Assembly: GCA_048201935.1 (NCBI GenBank)
Contig: DBFBGR010000019.1
Location: 34,948-98,947 of the forward strand
Direction of reading: 5' to 3'
DNA: 64,000 nucleotides
Source: MGBC124762 sp048201935
GTDB lineage: Bacteria > Bacillota > Clostridia > Oscillospirales > Oscillospiraceae
In this document: positions 49,423 through 57,883 of the stretch, piece after piece
How positions within the stretch are numbered: the first letter of the stretch is position 1
Layout: every line of letters starts with the position of its first letter
Notes under the pieces: generated by a model
The model's input: only the letters and a program-made list of their open reading frames with translations
Databases searched by the model: none
What the model was told of the DNA's origin: nothing
Made by a program: the position numbers and the translations under genes

Positions 49423-49899
49423 TTATTTGTCCCCTCCTTCCTGATAGTTCCAGGGCCAGGGGTCGCGCAGCCAGTCCCAATTCTTGGACTGGGCGGTAGC
49501 GGTTTGGGTAATGGGGCCGTAGGTCTGCTCGTAGCGGGCCCGGCCCTCTTTCTCCAACGCGGCGTACTGCCGGTAGAGCTCCATGGCCTGGGCGTCGTCC
49601 TGGTGGGTGTCCAGATAGAGCCCCAGTTCCACCAGCACGAACTCCAGGGCCTGGAGCTCGGTCAGCGGGGTCATGGGGACGTTGGCGGCCTTGGCCTTGA
49701 GCTTGAAGGGCAGGTTCAAGCCGGGAAAGAGCGTTCCGTTTTCCAGGGCCTCGGCGTGGTCGTACTTCTTGGGGTCCTTCTGCTGGAAGGGCACATAGGG
49801 CACGGCCAGCGGGGCGCAGGCGGGCATGATGCCGTTGGCGTCACCGCAGACGGCAAGCATGTCCTCCACGGGCTTGTCGGGCTTGGGATACACAGTCAT
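49423..49899 (-). CDS. Fused CotJA-CotJB spore coat protein
   Basis: This 158-residue protein carries both small CotJ coat components in one reading frame. Residues about 28-70 (PLAVPYVPFQQ...EALENGTLFPGLNLPF) match CotJA; residues about 78-158 (TELQALEFVLVELGLYLDTHQDD and DPWPWNYQ) match CotJB. In Bacillus these are separate genes, cotJA and cotJB. The methionine at the junction has no ribosome binding site in front of it, so an independent CotJB start is unlikely. AAAGGAGGA precedes ATG 49899. Confidence 0.85.
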   Translation of the reverse strand: MTVYPKPDKPVEDMLAVCGDANGIMPACAPLAVPYVPFQQKDPKKYDHAEALENGTLFPGLNLPFKLKAKAANVPMTPLTELQALEFVLVELGLYLDTHQDDAQAMELYRQYAALEKEGRARYEQTYGPITQTATAQSKNWDWLRDPWPWNYQEGGDK

Positions 49900-49938
49900 T
49901 CCTCCTTTGTTGGCGGGGGCTCACGCCCTCGTTATTCC

Positions 49939-49946
49939 ATTCTATG
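49939..49946 (-). promoter_or_regulatory. Possible SigE-type -10 for the cotJ operon
   Basis: CATAGAAT on the minus strand resembles the mother-cell sigma-E -10 (CATACAAT) and lies about 40 bases before the cotJ start. No clear -35 was found. Confidence 0.35.
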
Positions 49947-49971
49947 CGCCAGGATTTTTGGAGAAACGACT

Positions 49972-50000
49972 TTGCAAGGGACGGGCGGATATGTTATAAT
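49972..50000 (+). promoter_or_regulatory. cwlD promoter
   Basis: TTGCAA (49972-49977), 17 bases and TATAAT (49995-50000). This is vegetative-like, which is unexpected for a sporulation gene; it may mainly serve radA downstream. Confidence 0.75.
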
Positions 50001-50058
50001 CTTGGATAGTCTAGTTCTCCTCCCCTTCTCATAGCCTTTTGGGAAGGAGGCGAGGGAA

Positions 50059-50820
50059 TTGACCCAAAGCGCGCTGTGGAAAATTTTATCGCTGGCGGCC
50101 CTGGGACTACTGGGGGCCCTGGGGGTCTGGCTGTTGAGCCAAGGACCTGCCGCCGCCACCATTGCCGCTACGCCGCGGCCCACCGTGGTCATCGATCCGG
50201 GCCACGGCGGCGAGGACGGCGGCGCGGTGGCCGCCGACGGCACGGTGGAGAGTGCCATCAATCTGGCGGTGGCCCAGCGGCTGGACGCCATCCTCACCTT
50301 CTGGGGCCAGGACACCCAGCTGCTCCGAAGCGAGGATATCTCCCTCCACGACCCCGGCTGCCAGACCATCCGCCAAAAGAAGGTCAGCGATATCCACAAC
50401 CGGGTGGCGGCGGTGAACGCCCTGCCCGACCCACGGCTCATCAGCATCCACCAAAATCACTTTACTCAGAGCAAATACCACGGCGCTCAGGTCTTCTACG
50501 CCGGCGGCCCACTGGGCCAGCCCTGGGCCAAGGCCACTCAGGACAACTTACGCTCCTGTCTGGACCCTGCGAACAGCAGAGTAGAAAAGCCCGTCAGCCA
50601 CGATGTCTATTTGATGAACCACATCACCTGTCCCGCCATTTTGGTGGAGTGCGGCTTCCTCTCCAATCCCGAGGAGTGCGCCAAGCTCCAGGACCCACAG
50701 TATCAAACCGCTCTGGCCGCCGTGGTGGCGGCCTCCTATCTCCAATACACCAACGAGGAAGGGGAATCCGCCCATGTCTCCCAAAGCGAAACGGGTCTTC
50801 TACTGCACGGAATGCGGTAA
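50059..50820 (+). CDS. cwlD: CwlD-like N-acetylmuramoyl-L-alanine amidase
   Basis: This 253-residue amidase_3 enzyme removes the peptide side chain during formation of muramic-delta-lactam in spore cortex, needed for germination. An N-terminal membrane anchor (about residues 8-25) is followed by VVIDPGHGGEDGGA (zinc His), SIHQNHF (second zinc His), and ILVECGFLSNPEE (catalytic Glu). The start is TTG 50059, 8 bases after AAGGAGG; no ATG is suitable. The 3' end overlaps radA by 47 bases. Confidence 0.88.
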   Translation: MTQSALWKILSLAALGLLGALGVWLLSQGPAAATIAATPRPTVVIDPGHGGEDGGAVAADGTVESAINLAVAQRLDAILTFWGQDTQLLRSEDISLHDPGCQTIRQKKVSDIHNRVAAVNALPDPRLISIHQNHFTQSKYHGAQVFYAGGPLGQPWAKATQDNLRSCLDPANSRVEKPVSHDVYLMNHITCPAILVECGFLSNPEECAKLQDPQYQTALAAVVAASYLQYTNEEGESAHVSQSETGLLLHGMR

Positions 50821-52147
50821 TGAGACCCCCAAATGGCAGGGCCAGTGCTCCGCCTGCGGGGCCTGGAACACCATCGTGGAGCAGCCTGCCGAGGTGACGG
50901 CCAAGAAGGCCGCCTCACCCCGGAGGACAAGTCTGGGCGCGGGGCTGAACCGCCCCAAGGCCATCCAGGACGTGGAGACCACCGACGAGCTTCGCTTCAA
51001 CACCGGCATGGACGAACTGGACCGGGTGCTGGGCGGCGGCGCGGTGAAGGGCTCGCTGGTGCTGGTAGGCGGCGCGCCGGGCATCGGCAAGTCCACGCTG
51101 ATGCTGCAGATCTGCGACAGCCTGTGCCGCTTCGCCAACGTGCTGTATGTATCTGGAGAAGAATCTGCCCGTCAAATAAAACTCCGGGCCGAGCGGCTGA
51201 AGGTCCGTAGCGAGGGGCTCTACCTCCTCAGCGAGACCAATTTGGAGGACGTGATCGAAAGCGTCAATGAACTCAAGCCCGACGTGCTCATCGTGGACTC
51301 CATCCAGACCATGTACAACGGCGACGCCTCCGCCTCTCCGGGCAGCGTGGGCCAGGTCAAGGAGTGTACCATGGCGCTGATGCAGTTGGCCAAGGGCCAG
51401 GGCATCACCGTCTTTGTCATCGGCCACATCAACAAAGAGGGCTCTCTGGCGGGACCCAAGGTGCTGGAGCACATGGTGGACTGCGTGCTGCTCTTTGAGG
51501 GCGAGGAGCATATGTCCCACCGCATCCTGCGGGCCGCCAAGAACCGCTTTGGGGCCACCAACGAGATCGGCGTGTTCGAGATGGGCGACGAGGGTCTTGT
51601 AGAGGTCCCCAATCCTTCGGAGGCGCTGCTCTCGGGCCGGCCTCAGGACACCCCGGGCACCTGCGTCACCTGCGTGATGGAGGGAGCAAGGCCCGTGCTG
51701 GCGGAGATCCAGGCCCTGGTGGTCCCCAGCGGCTACGGCAACGCCCGGCGCACCAGCAACGGCTTTGACTACAACCGGGCCATGCTGCTGCTGGCGGTGC
51801 TGGAAAAGCGGGGCGGACTGATGGTCAACGGCTGCGACGCTTATTTGAACGTCATCGGCGGGCTGTGGGTGGGCGAGCCTGCCGCCGACCTGGCCGCCAT
51901 CATCGCCCTGGCCTCCAGCTTCCGGGACAAGAACGTCCCCGGCGACCTGGCCGCCGTGGGCGAGGTGGGCCTTACCGGGGAACTTCGAAGCGTCAACTCC
52001 CTGTCCCAGCGGCTGGCGGAGATCCAGCGCCTGGGCTTTACCAAGTGCCTCATCCCCGCGCGCAGTCACGGCAAGCTGGTAGAGCCCCCGGGGCTACAGC
52101 TCATCCGCGTCCGCAATATCCGCGAGGCCCTGGCCGCCATTTTGTGA
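50774..52147 (+). CDS. radA: DNA repair protein RadA/Sms
   Basis: This 457-residue RecA-like helicase promotes branch migration in recombination. The N-terminal zinc finger CTECGNETPKWQGQCSACGAW is followed by the P-loop GGAPGIGKST (about residues 96-105), the RadA-specific KNRFG motif, and a C-terminal Lon-protease-like domain from about residue 290. Length is normal. ATG 50774 lies inside cwlD with GAAGGGGAA upstream, so the two are co-expressed. Confidence 0.96.
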   Translation: MSPKAKRVFYCTECGNETPKWQGQCSACGAWNTIVEQPAEVTAKKAASPRRTSLGAGLNRPKAIQDVETTDELRFNTGMDELDRVLGGGAVKGSLVLVGGAPGIGKSTLMLQICDSLCRFANVLYVSGEESARQIKLRAERLKVRSEGLYLLSETNLEDVIESVNELKPDVLIVDSIQTMYNGDASASPGSVGQVKECTMALMQLAKGQGITVFVIGHINKEGSLAGPKVLEHMVDCVLLFEGEEHMSHRILRAAKNRFGATNEIGVFEMGDEGLVEVPNPSEALLSGRPQDTPGTCVTCVMEGARPVLAEIQALVVPSGYGNARRTSNGFDYNRAMLLLAVLEKRGGLMVNGCDAYLNVIGGLWVGEPAADLAAIIALASSFRDKNVPGDLAAVGEVGLTGELRSVNSLSQRLAEIQRLGFTKCLIPARSHGKLVEPPGLQLIRVRNIREALAAIL

Positions 52148-52273
52148 CGATAAGGGCACATAATTGACGCAAGGGTGCTCCTCGCTGGGCTGGCCGGTGG
52201 ACATGGCCCGTTTGAGATGGCAATAGCCGTCTTTTTGATAGAGACAATCGCTGGTACAGCCGATCAAGCTCAT
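52094..52273 (-). CDS. Small Cys-rich protein, convergent with radA
   Basis: This 59-residue protein starts MSLIGCTSDCLYQKDGYCHL and continues to HPCVNYVPL, spacing four cysteines (C-x3-C, then C, then C) in a pattern shared by short Cys-rich proteins common in gut Clostridia (C-x-x-x-C-x-Y-Q-x-D-G-x-C). Function unknown; a metal-binding role is plausible. AGGTGGTG lies 9 bases before ATG 52273. Its last 54 bases overlap the end of radA on the opposite strand. The ~17 residues after the last cysteine come from that overlap. Confidence 0.55.
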   Translation of the reverse strand: MSLIGCTSDCLYQKDGYCHLKRAMSTGQPSEEHPCVNYVPLSSQNGGQGLADIADADEL

Positions 52274-52337
52274 AAAAGCGTTCACCACCTGTGCCCAGTA
52301 TGGCCCGCAAAAGAAAAAATATGTTGGAGGAAGGCCC

Positions 52338-52799
52338 ATGAAGCTGCTCTTTGTCTGCCACGGCAATATCTGCCGCAGTCCCATGGCGGAATTTTATGCG
52401 AAGGCCCTGGCAAGTCAGGAAGGTATCGCAGACCGGCTCTATATCGCATCCGCCGCCACCAGCGCGGAGGAGCTGGGCAACGGCGTCTATCCTCCGGCCC
52501 GGCGCAAGCTCCATGAGCACGGCATCGACTGCGCCGGACACGCCGCGCGGCAACTGACAAAAGCCGACTATGCCCGCTGGGACCTGATCGTGGGCATGGA
52601 CAGCGCAAATCTGCGCAATATGACCCGGCTTTTCGGCGGCGACCCTGGGGACAAACTCCGGCTGCTGCTGGACTTTACCGGCCGTCCTGGCGACGTGGCC
52701 GACCCCTGGTACACCGGGGATTTTGAGGCCACCTGGCGGGATGTGACCGAGGGCTGCGCGGGCATTTTTGACCACCTGAGAAAAGAGGGCAAGCTATGA
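52338..52799 (+). CDS. Low-molecular-weight protein-tyrosine phosphatase
   Basis: This 153-residue phosphatase has the active-site P-loop VCHGNICRSPMAE (C7, R13) at the N-terminus and the general-acid aspartate in DPWYTGDF (about residue 120). Such enzymes dephosphorylate tyrosine or arginine residues; the target here is unknown. GTTGGAGGAAGG precedes the ATG. The next gene overlaps its stop by 4 bases. Confidence 0.92.
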   Translation: MKLLFVCHGNICRSPMAEFYAKALASQEGIADRLYIASAATSAEELGNGVYPPARRKLHEHGIDCAGHAARQLTKADYARWDLIVGMDSANLRNMTRLFGGDPGDKLRLLLDFTGRPGDVADPWYTGDFEATWRDVTEGCAGIFDHLRKEGKL

Positions 52800-53056
52800 G
52801 AGACATCCTTCCCGGAGAAAAGTACCTCCACTTCAAAAACAAGCTCTACCAAGTCCTGGCCATCGCCCGCCACTCCGAGACCATGGAGCCTTTGGTGGTC
52901 TACCAGGCCCTCTATGGCGACTATGGCGTGTACGTCCGGCCCTACGAGATGTTCGCCTCGGAGGTGGACCGGGCCAAGTACCCTGACGTGACGCAAAAAT
53001 ACCGTTTCGCCCATGTCAAGCCCACCGAGGGTGGGCTTGAGCTCTTGGACGACTAA
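52796..53056 (+). CDS. DUF1653 protein
   Basis: This 86-residue cytoplasmic protein fits DUF1653: GEKYLHFKNKLYQVLAIARHSETMEPLVVYQALYG (landmark region) and VYVRPYEMFASEVD. The domain is a small beta fold of unknown function. The ATGA overlap with the phosphatase gene indicates an operon. A strong terminator follows the stop codon at once. Confidence 0.9.
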   Translation: MRDILPGEKYLHFKNKLYQVLAIARHSETMEPLVVYQALYGDYGVYVRPYEMFASEVDRAKYPDVTQKYRFAHVKPTEGGLELLDD

Positions 53057-53092
53057 AAAACGGTGTGACCCTTGGTGGGTCACACCGTTTTC
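53057..53092. terminator. Bidirectional terminator
   Basis: AAAACGGTGTGACCC pairs with GGGTCACACCGTTTT around TTGGT, with A/T flanks on both sides. It ends the plus-strand DUF1653 gene and the long murD-ligA unit on the minus strand. Confidence 0.93.
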
Positions 53093-53698
53093 TTATCCGT
53101 TGTAATACTCCTCTCGAAGTCCCCGCCAGTAGGCCCGGTCCTCATCGGTGATGGCGCGCAGGACCCGGCAAGGGTTGCCCGCCGCCACCACGTGGTCGGG
53201 GATGTCCCGGGTCACCACGCTGCCTGAGCCGATGACCACGTCGCTGCCAATGGTCACGCCGGGGTTGATGACCACGTTGCCGCCCACCCACACGTCGTCG
53301 CCGATGGTGATGGCCTTGCCGTACTCCAACTCCTCGTTGCGGACCCCCGCGTCGATGGGGTGCCCCGCTGTATAGACCCCCACCCGAGGGGCGAAGAACA
53401 CATGGCTGCCGATGGTCACCGGGGCCACGTCCAGGATGACGCAGTCGAAGTTGGCGTAAAAGCCGTCGCCCACGGTGATATTACAGCCGTAATCGCATCG
53501 GAAGGTGGGCTCGATGTACGTCCCACGGCCCATGCCGCCCAAGAGCTGGCCCAGCAGCTCTCTTCTCCGGTCCTGCTCCTCCTCGGTGGTGGCGTTATAG
53601 AGCCTGGTGAGCCGCCGGGCCCGCTGCCGGGCCGCCGCCAGCTCCGGGTCGTCCGCCCGGTAGAGCGCCCCGGACAGCATTCGTTCTTTTTCTGTCAT
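53093..53698 (-). CDS. Maltose/galactoside O-acetyltransferase-like enzyme
   Basis: This 201-residue left-handed beta-helix acetyltransferase resembles Maa/LacA. The N-terminal Maa domain (ERMLSGALYRADDPELAAAR...LTRLYNAT) is followed by hexapeptide repeats (ITVGDGFYANFDCVILD, VWVGGNVVINPGVTIG, VVIGSGSVVTRDIP) and the catalytic histidine in YTAGHPID. It transfers acetyl from acetyl-CoA to sugars. Its start overlaps the ligA stop by 4 bases; it is the last gene of the murD unit. Confidence 0.9.
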   Translation of the reverse strand: MTEKERMLSGALYRADDPELAAARQRARRLTRLYNATTEEEQDRRRELLGQLLGGMGRGTYIEPTFRCDYGCNITVGDGFYANFDCVILDVAPVTIGSHVFFAPRVGVYTAGHPIDAGVRNEELEYGKAITIGDDVWVGGNVVINPGVTIGSDVVIGSGSVVTRDIPDHVVAAGNPCRVLRAITDEDRAYWRGLREEYYNG

Positions 53699-55680
53699 GC
53701 CTGTCCCTCCTCCAGAATTTTCACAAGGTCCTCCTCGCTGAGGACGCTCACGCCCAGCTCGTTGGCCTTTTGGAGCTTACTGCCGGCGGCCTCGCCGGCC
53801 ACCACGTAGCTGGTCTTTTTGCTCACCGAGCCAGAGACCTTGGCCCCCAGGGCCTCCAGCCTTTCCGTAGCCTCCTTGCGGGTAAAGTGGGTCAGCTCCC
53901 CGGTGAGGACGAAGGTCTGCCCCGCCAGGGCGGTGCCTACCGGCTCCAGGGTGCTGACGGTGTTCACCCCGGCCTCCCGCAGCCGGGCGATGAGGTGGCG
54001 GGATTGGTCGCTCCCCAGCCACTCCAACAGGCTCTGGGCGGTGATCTCCCCCACGTCGGGGACGGCGGTGAGCTCCTCCAAGGTGGCCCGCTCCAAGGCT
54101 TCCAGGGAGCCAAAATGCTGGGCCAGCACCTTACCCGCCTTCTGGCCCACCTGGCGGATACCGAAGGCGAAGAGCAGCCGGGACAGGTCCCGGTCCTTGG
54201 AGTTTTCAATGGCTTGGAGCAGGTTTTGGGCCGACTTTTTGCCCATGCGCTCCAGGGCCGCTACGTCGCTCAGGCGCAGGAAGTAGAGGTCCCCGGGGGT
54301 GCGGATGAGCCCGGCGCTCACCAAAGCCTCCACCACCGCGTCACCCAGGCCCTCGATGTCCATAGCGTCCCGGCTGGCGAAGTGGGCGATGGTCCGTAGA
54401 AGCTGGGCCGGGCACTCCGCTCCGGTGCAACGGATGTGGGCCCCGTCCTCGTCCCGCTCCACGTGGGCGCCGCAGACGGGGCAGGTCTCGGGCAGATGGT
54501 AGGGCGCGGCGTCCGCCGGACGCTTTTCCTTCAAAACGGACACCACCTCGGGGATGATCTCCCCGGCCTTTCGCACCAGCACGGTATCGCCGATGCGGAT
54601 ATCCTTTTCCGTGATGTAGTCCTGGTTGTGGAGGGTCACGTTCTGCACTGTGGTCCCCGCCAGCCGCACCGGCTCCACCACCGCCTTGGGGGTCAGCACC
54701 CCGGTGCGACCCACCTGGACGATGATGTCCAGCACCTTGGAGGGCTTCTCCTCAGGGGGGTACTTGTAGGCCGCCGCCCAGCGGGGAAATTTGGCGGTAG
54801 AACCCAGGGCCGCGCGGTCTGACAAGGTATTTACCTTGACCACCGCCCCGTCGATGTCGAAGTCATAGCGGTCCCGGTTCTCGCCGATGTCGGCGATATA
54901 TTGGCCGCACTGCTCCACGCTCTGGCACAGGGTATAGGGGATCACCTTGAAGCGCTGGCTCTTGAGGTAATCCAGAGTCTCGGCGTGGGTGGAAAACGCC
55001 TTCCCTTCGGCATATTGGATGTTGAAGGCCAAAATGCTCAGCTGCCGCTGGGCGGCGATCTTAGGGTCCAGCTGCCGCAGCGACCCGGCGGCGGCGTTGC
55101 GGGGGTTGGCGAAAAGGGCCTTCCCCGCCGCCTCCCGCTGGGCGTTGAGCTTGTGGAAGACGGATTTGGGCATGTAGACCTCGCCCCGGACGATGAGCCT
55201 GGGCAGGGCCTCGGGCAGACGCAGCGGGATGGCCTGGATGGTGCGGAGATTCTCGGTCACGTCCTCCCCCACCTGGCCGTCGCCCCGGGTGGCCCCCCGG
55301 ACAAAGAGGCCGTTTTCGTACTCCAGGGCCACGGAAAGGCCGTCCACCTTGGGCTCCACGTCGTACTCCGGGTGGTCCACTACCCCGGCTACCCGCTGGC
55401 CAAACTCCGCCAGCTCCTCCAAGGAGAACACGTCCTGCAGGCTCTCCAGGGGCACCTGGTGGGTCACAGGCTGGAACTTGTCCAGCGCCTGTCCCCCCAC
55501 CCGCTGGGTGGGAGAATCGGGGGTCACCAGCTCCGGGTGGGCCTCCTCCAGCTTTTCCAGCTCCCGGAGGGCCATGTCGTAATCATAGTCGCTGGCGGTG
55601 GGCTTGTCCAGCACATAGTATTCGTAGCTCCACTGCTCCAGCCTGTCCCGTAGGGCTCGGATCTCCTGTTTCACGTCCAT
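53695..55680 (-). CDS. ligA: NAD-dependent DNA ligase
   Basis: This 661-residue ligase seals nicks in replication and repair. Domain order is complete: Ia domain (YYVLDKPTASDYDYDMALREL), adenylation motif EPKVDGLSVALEYENG with catalytic lysine, OB fold, four-cysteine zinc finger (CPVCGAHVERDEDGAHIRCTGAEC), helix-hairpin-helix repeats, and a C-terminal BRCT domain ending about residue 655. Length is normal. It overlaps the VanZ-like gene by 10 bases at its start. Confidence 0.97.
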   Translation of the reverse strand: MDVKQEIRALRDRLEQWSYEYYVLDKPTASDYDYDMALRELEKLEEAHPELVTPDSPTQRVGGQALDKFQPVTHQVPLESLQDVFSLEELAEFGQRVAGVVDHPEYDVEPKVDGLSVALEYENGLFVRGATRGDGQVGEDVTENLRTIQAIPLRLPEALPRLIVRGEVYMPKSVFHKLNAQREAAGKALFANPRNAAAGSLRQLDPKIAAQRQLSILAFNIQYAEGKAFSTHAETLDYLKSQRFKVIPYTLCQSVEQCGQYIADIGENRDRYDFDIDGAVVKVNTLSDRAALGSTAKFPRWAAAYKYPPEEKPSKVLDIIVQVGRTGVLTPKAVVEPVRLAGTTVQNVTLHNQDYITEKDIRIGDTVLVRKAGEIIPEVVSVLKEKRPADAAPYHLPETCPVCGAHVERDEDGAHIRCTGAECPAQLLRTIAHFASRDAMDIEGLGDAVVEALVSAGLIRTPGDLYFLRLSDVAALERMGKKSAQNLLQAIENSKDRDLSRLLFAFGIRQVGQKAGKVLAQHFGSLEALERATLEELTAVPDVGEITAQSLLEWLGSDQSRHLIARLREAGVNTVSTLEPVGTALAGQTFVLTGELTHFTRKEATERLEALGAKVSGSVSKKTSYVVAGEAAGSKLQKANELGVSVLSEEDLVKILEEGQA

Positions 55681-56342
55681 GTTGAGACCTCCCGTACCTT
55701 ACAGATTTCCGCCGCTCTAGGCCACAGCCGCCGAAAGAGGCGGTAGAGCCCATAGCCCGCCAGGGCCCCGGCAGTGTTCAAGATCACATCGTCGATGTCG
55801 GTGAAGCGTCCGATGAAAAACTGGGTGAACTCAATGGTAAACGAGGCCCAAAAGCCTACCAGCAGGGACTTCCACCTCCGCCAACGTCTCCACAGCAGGG
55901 CTGGAAAAAAACCCAGGGGCATGAACATGACGATATTGCCCAGTAGCAAAAGCCAAAGCTGCGCCCGCACATAGGGCCGCTCCACCGCCCAGGCCCGGAA
56001 CACCCGGGCGATCTCCTGAAAAGGCGTGAGCATCTCGGGCAGCATCTCCAACCGCTCCACGATCTCCGGCCAGGAGCGGTAGCCGTCCCACAGCCCGCCG
56101 CCGTAGCGCAGCCGGGAGAAGTCCCAAAAGCCGCCGGGAAAGAGGGTCAGGGCCGCCAGCCCCGCGCAGAAGGCCACAAAGAAGGCCAAAACTACCTCTC
56201 GGGCCCGGGAACTGGCCAGCCCCAGCCGGGCCAGGCGGCGCTTGCGCCACGGGCGGCAGACAAAGAGCACCCCCAGGGCCACCAAGGCCAGGGGCAGCAT
56301 CTCCGTAAGATACCACCATATCCGCATGAGCAGTCTTTCCAT
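55671..56342 (-). CDS. VanZ-like membrane protein
   Basis: This 223-residue membrane protein has four to five hydrophobic segments. The C-terminal half shows the VanZ-like pattern: LLLLGNIVMFMPLGFFPAL, then WASFTIEFTQFFIGRFTDIDDVILNTAGALAGYGL. VanZ-like proteins are linked to lipid II-targeting drug tolerance in some bacteria, but most members are uncharacterised. GAGAGG precedes ATG 56342. It sits between the small membrane protein and ligA. Confidence 0.88.
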   Translation of the reverse strand: MERLLMRIWWYLTEMLPLALVALGVLFVCRPWRKRRLARLGLASSRAREVVLAFFVAFCAGLAALTLFPGGFWDFSRLRYGGGLWDGYRSWPEIVERLEMLPEMLTPFQEIARVFRAWAVERPYVRAQLWLLLLGNIVMFMPLGFFPALLWRRWRRWKSLLVGFWASFTIEFTQFFIGRFTDIDDVILNTAGALAGYGLYRLFRRLWPRAAEICKVREVSTWT

Positions 56343-56366
56343 TGGTAAAATTCCTCTCTGCGCGCG

Positions 56367-56582
56367 TTATGCTCCATCCTCCCCGCCCCGGTCGGGCAGC
56401 AGCACCTCAAAGCGCAGGGAAAAGGAAAAGCCGATGCTGTTGCGCTCTCGGACCGTGCTTTCCACCGCTGGGGCCGTCGCCGTGGACGGCTGTCCCCGGC
56501 CCAGCCAGCCCATGGCCAGCACCGTCAGCGCCGCGCCCACCAACAAGCTCAGCAGCCAGCCCTGCCAAGGCCGCTCCTCCAC
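56367..56582 (-). CDS. Small single-pass membrane protein, unknown
   Basis: A 71-residue protein from GTG 56582, placed 8 bases after GGGGAGG. Residues about 9-28 form one membrane segment (WLLSLLVGAALTVLAMGWLG), followed by a Ser/Thr/Pro stretch and a basic/acidic end. An earlier in-frame TTG would lie on the ribosome binding site. The gene fits the spacing of the operon (50 bases after the lyase gene, 24 before VanZ). No family recognised; its conservation is untested. Confidence 0.5.
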   Translation of the reverse strand: MEERPWQGWLLSLLVGAALTVLAMGWLGRGQPSTATAPAVESTVRERNSIGFSFSLRFEVLLPDRGGEDGA

Positions 56583-56632
56583 GGGCCTCACCTCCCCCAA
56601 AAGGCTATGCCCGGGGAGGGATGTCCCATGTA

Positions 56633-57877
56633 TCAGCCCAGCAGCTCTTGTGCCGCCAGCAGGATGCCCAGCTTGCCCGATTCAAAAGTCAGCCCGCCCT
56701 GAAGGTAGACGGTGTAGGGCTCGCGCATGGGCGCGTCGCAGGAGAGCTCGATGGACGCTCCCTGCATGAAGGCCCCGGCGGCCATGATGACCTGGCTGTC
56801 GTAGCCGGGCATGTCCCAGGGCTCGGGGGTCACGTAGGAATCCACCGGCGCGCCAAGCTGGATGCCCCGGCAGAATTTTTTCACCGCCTCGGGGCTTTTC
56901 AGGTGGAGCATTTGGATGATGTCGTGGCGGGTCTCGTCGCTTCTGGGGTCCACCTCATAGCCCAAGAGCTCCATCATCCGGGCCCCAAAAAGGGCGGTCT
57001 TCACCGCCTGGGCGGTGACGTGAGGGGCCAGGAAAAGGCCCTGATAAAGGCTCCGGCTGTGGCCCAGGGTGCAGCCGCACTCCTTGCCGATGCCCGGGGC
57101 GGTGAGCCGCGCGGCGGCCCCTTCGATGAGGTCGGCCCGGCCCGCCAGGTAGCCGCCGGTGGGGGCCAGCCCGCCGCCGGGATTTTTGATAAGGGAACCT
57201 ACCACCAGGTCGGCTCCCACTTGCGTCGGCTCCAGCTCCTCCACAAACTCGCCGTAGCAGTTGTCCACCAAAATGGCGATGTGGGGGTTGGCCTCCCGGA
57301 TGGCGGCGCACATCCGGCCGATGTCCTCCACGGAAAGAGACTTCCGGGTGGCATAGCCCCGGCTGCGCTGGATCAAAATGGCCTTGGCATGGGGCTGTTT
57401 GACCGCCTGGGCCATAGCCGCCAGGTCGGGCTTGTTGTCCGTGAGCTCCACCTGGCAGTAGTCCACGCCGTACTCCCGCAGCGAGCCCGGGCCCTTGTCG
57501 GTCACGCCGATCACGCCCAGCATGGTGTCGTAGGGCGCGCCCACACCGGAGATGAGCAGGTCTCCGGGCCGCAGACAGCCGAAGAGGGCGGCGGTGATGG
57601 CGTGGGTGCCGTTGACAAAGTTCAGGCGTACCAGTGCGTCCTGGGTGCCGAAGAGTTGGGCGTAGATGGCCTCCAGCTTGTCCCGGCCCACGTCGTCATA
57701 GCCGTAGCCCGTGGTGCCCACGAAGTCTCCCTCGGAGACCCTGTGGTCCTGAAAGGCGGCCAGCACCTTGGCGGTATTGGCCTGGGCCACCGCGTCCACA
57801 TGGGCGAACTGGCCCTTCAAATCGGCCTCCGCCTGGGCCGCCAGGTCCCAAAGGCGGTTTTCTATCTGTAAAGCCAT
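56633..57877 (-). CDS. Methionine gamma-lyase family PLP enzyme (YnbB-like)
   Basis: This 414-residue PLP-dependent enzyme belongs to the family once called aluminium-resistance protein. The PLP lysine is expected in VVGSLIKNPGGGLAPTGGY, the phosphate-binding and substrate regions include LNFVNGTHAITAALFG and ILIQRSRGYATRKSL, and VDNCYGEFVEE holds the ring-stacking aspartate. It probably cleaves a C-S or C-N bond, but the natural substrate is unknown. AGGAGGG precedes ATG 57877, which lies 6 bases after the M42 gene. Confidence 0.87.
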   Translation of the reverse strand: MALQIENRLWDLAAQAEADLKGQFAHVDAVAQANTAKVLAAFQDHRVSEGDFVGTTGYGYDDVGRDKLEAIYAQLFGTQDALVRLNFVNGTHAITAALFGCLRPGDLLISGVGAPYDTMLGVIGVTDKGPGSLREYGVDYCQVELTDNKPDLAAMAQAVKQPHAKAILIQRSRGYATRKSLSVEDIGRMCAAIREANPHIAILVDNCYGEFVEELEPTQVGADLVVGSLIKNPGGGLAPTGGYLAGRADLIEGAAARLTAPGIGKECGCTLGHSRSLYQGLFLAPHVTAQAVKTALFGARMMELLGYEVDPRSDETRHDIIQMLHLKSPEAVKKFCRGIQLGAPVDSYVTPEPWDMPGYDSQVIMAAGAFMQGASIELSCDAPMREPYTVYLQGGLTFESGKLGILLAAQELLG

Positions 57878-57883
57878 GATCTT

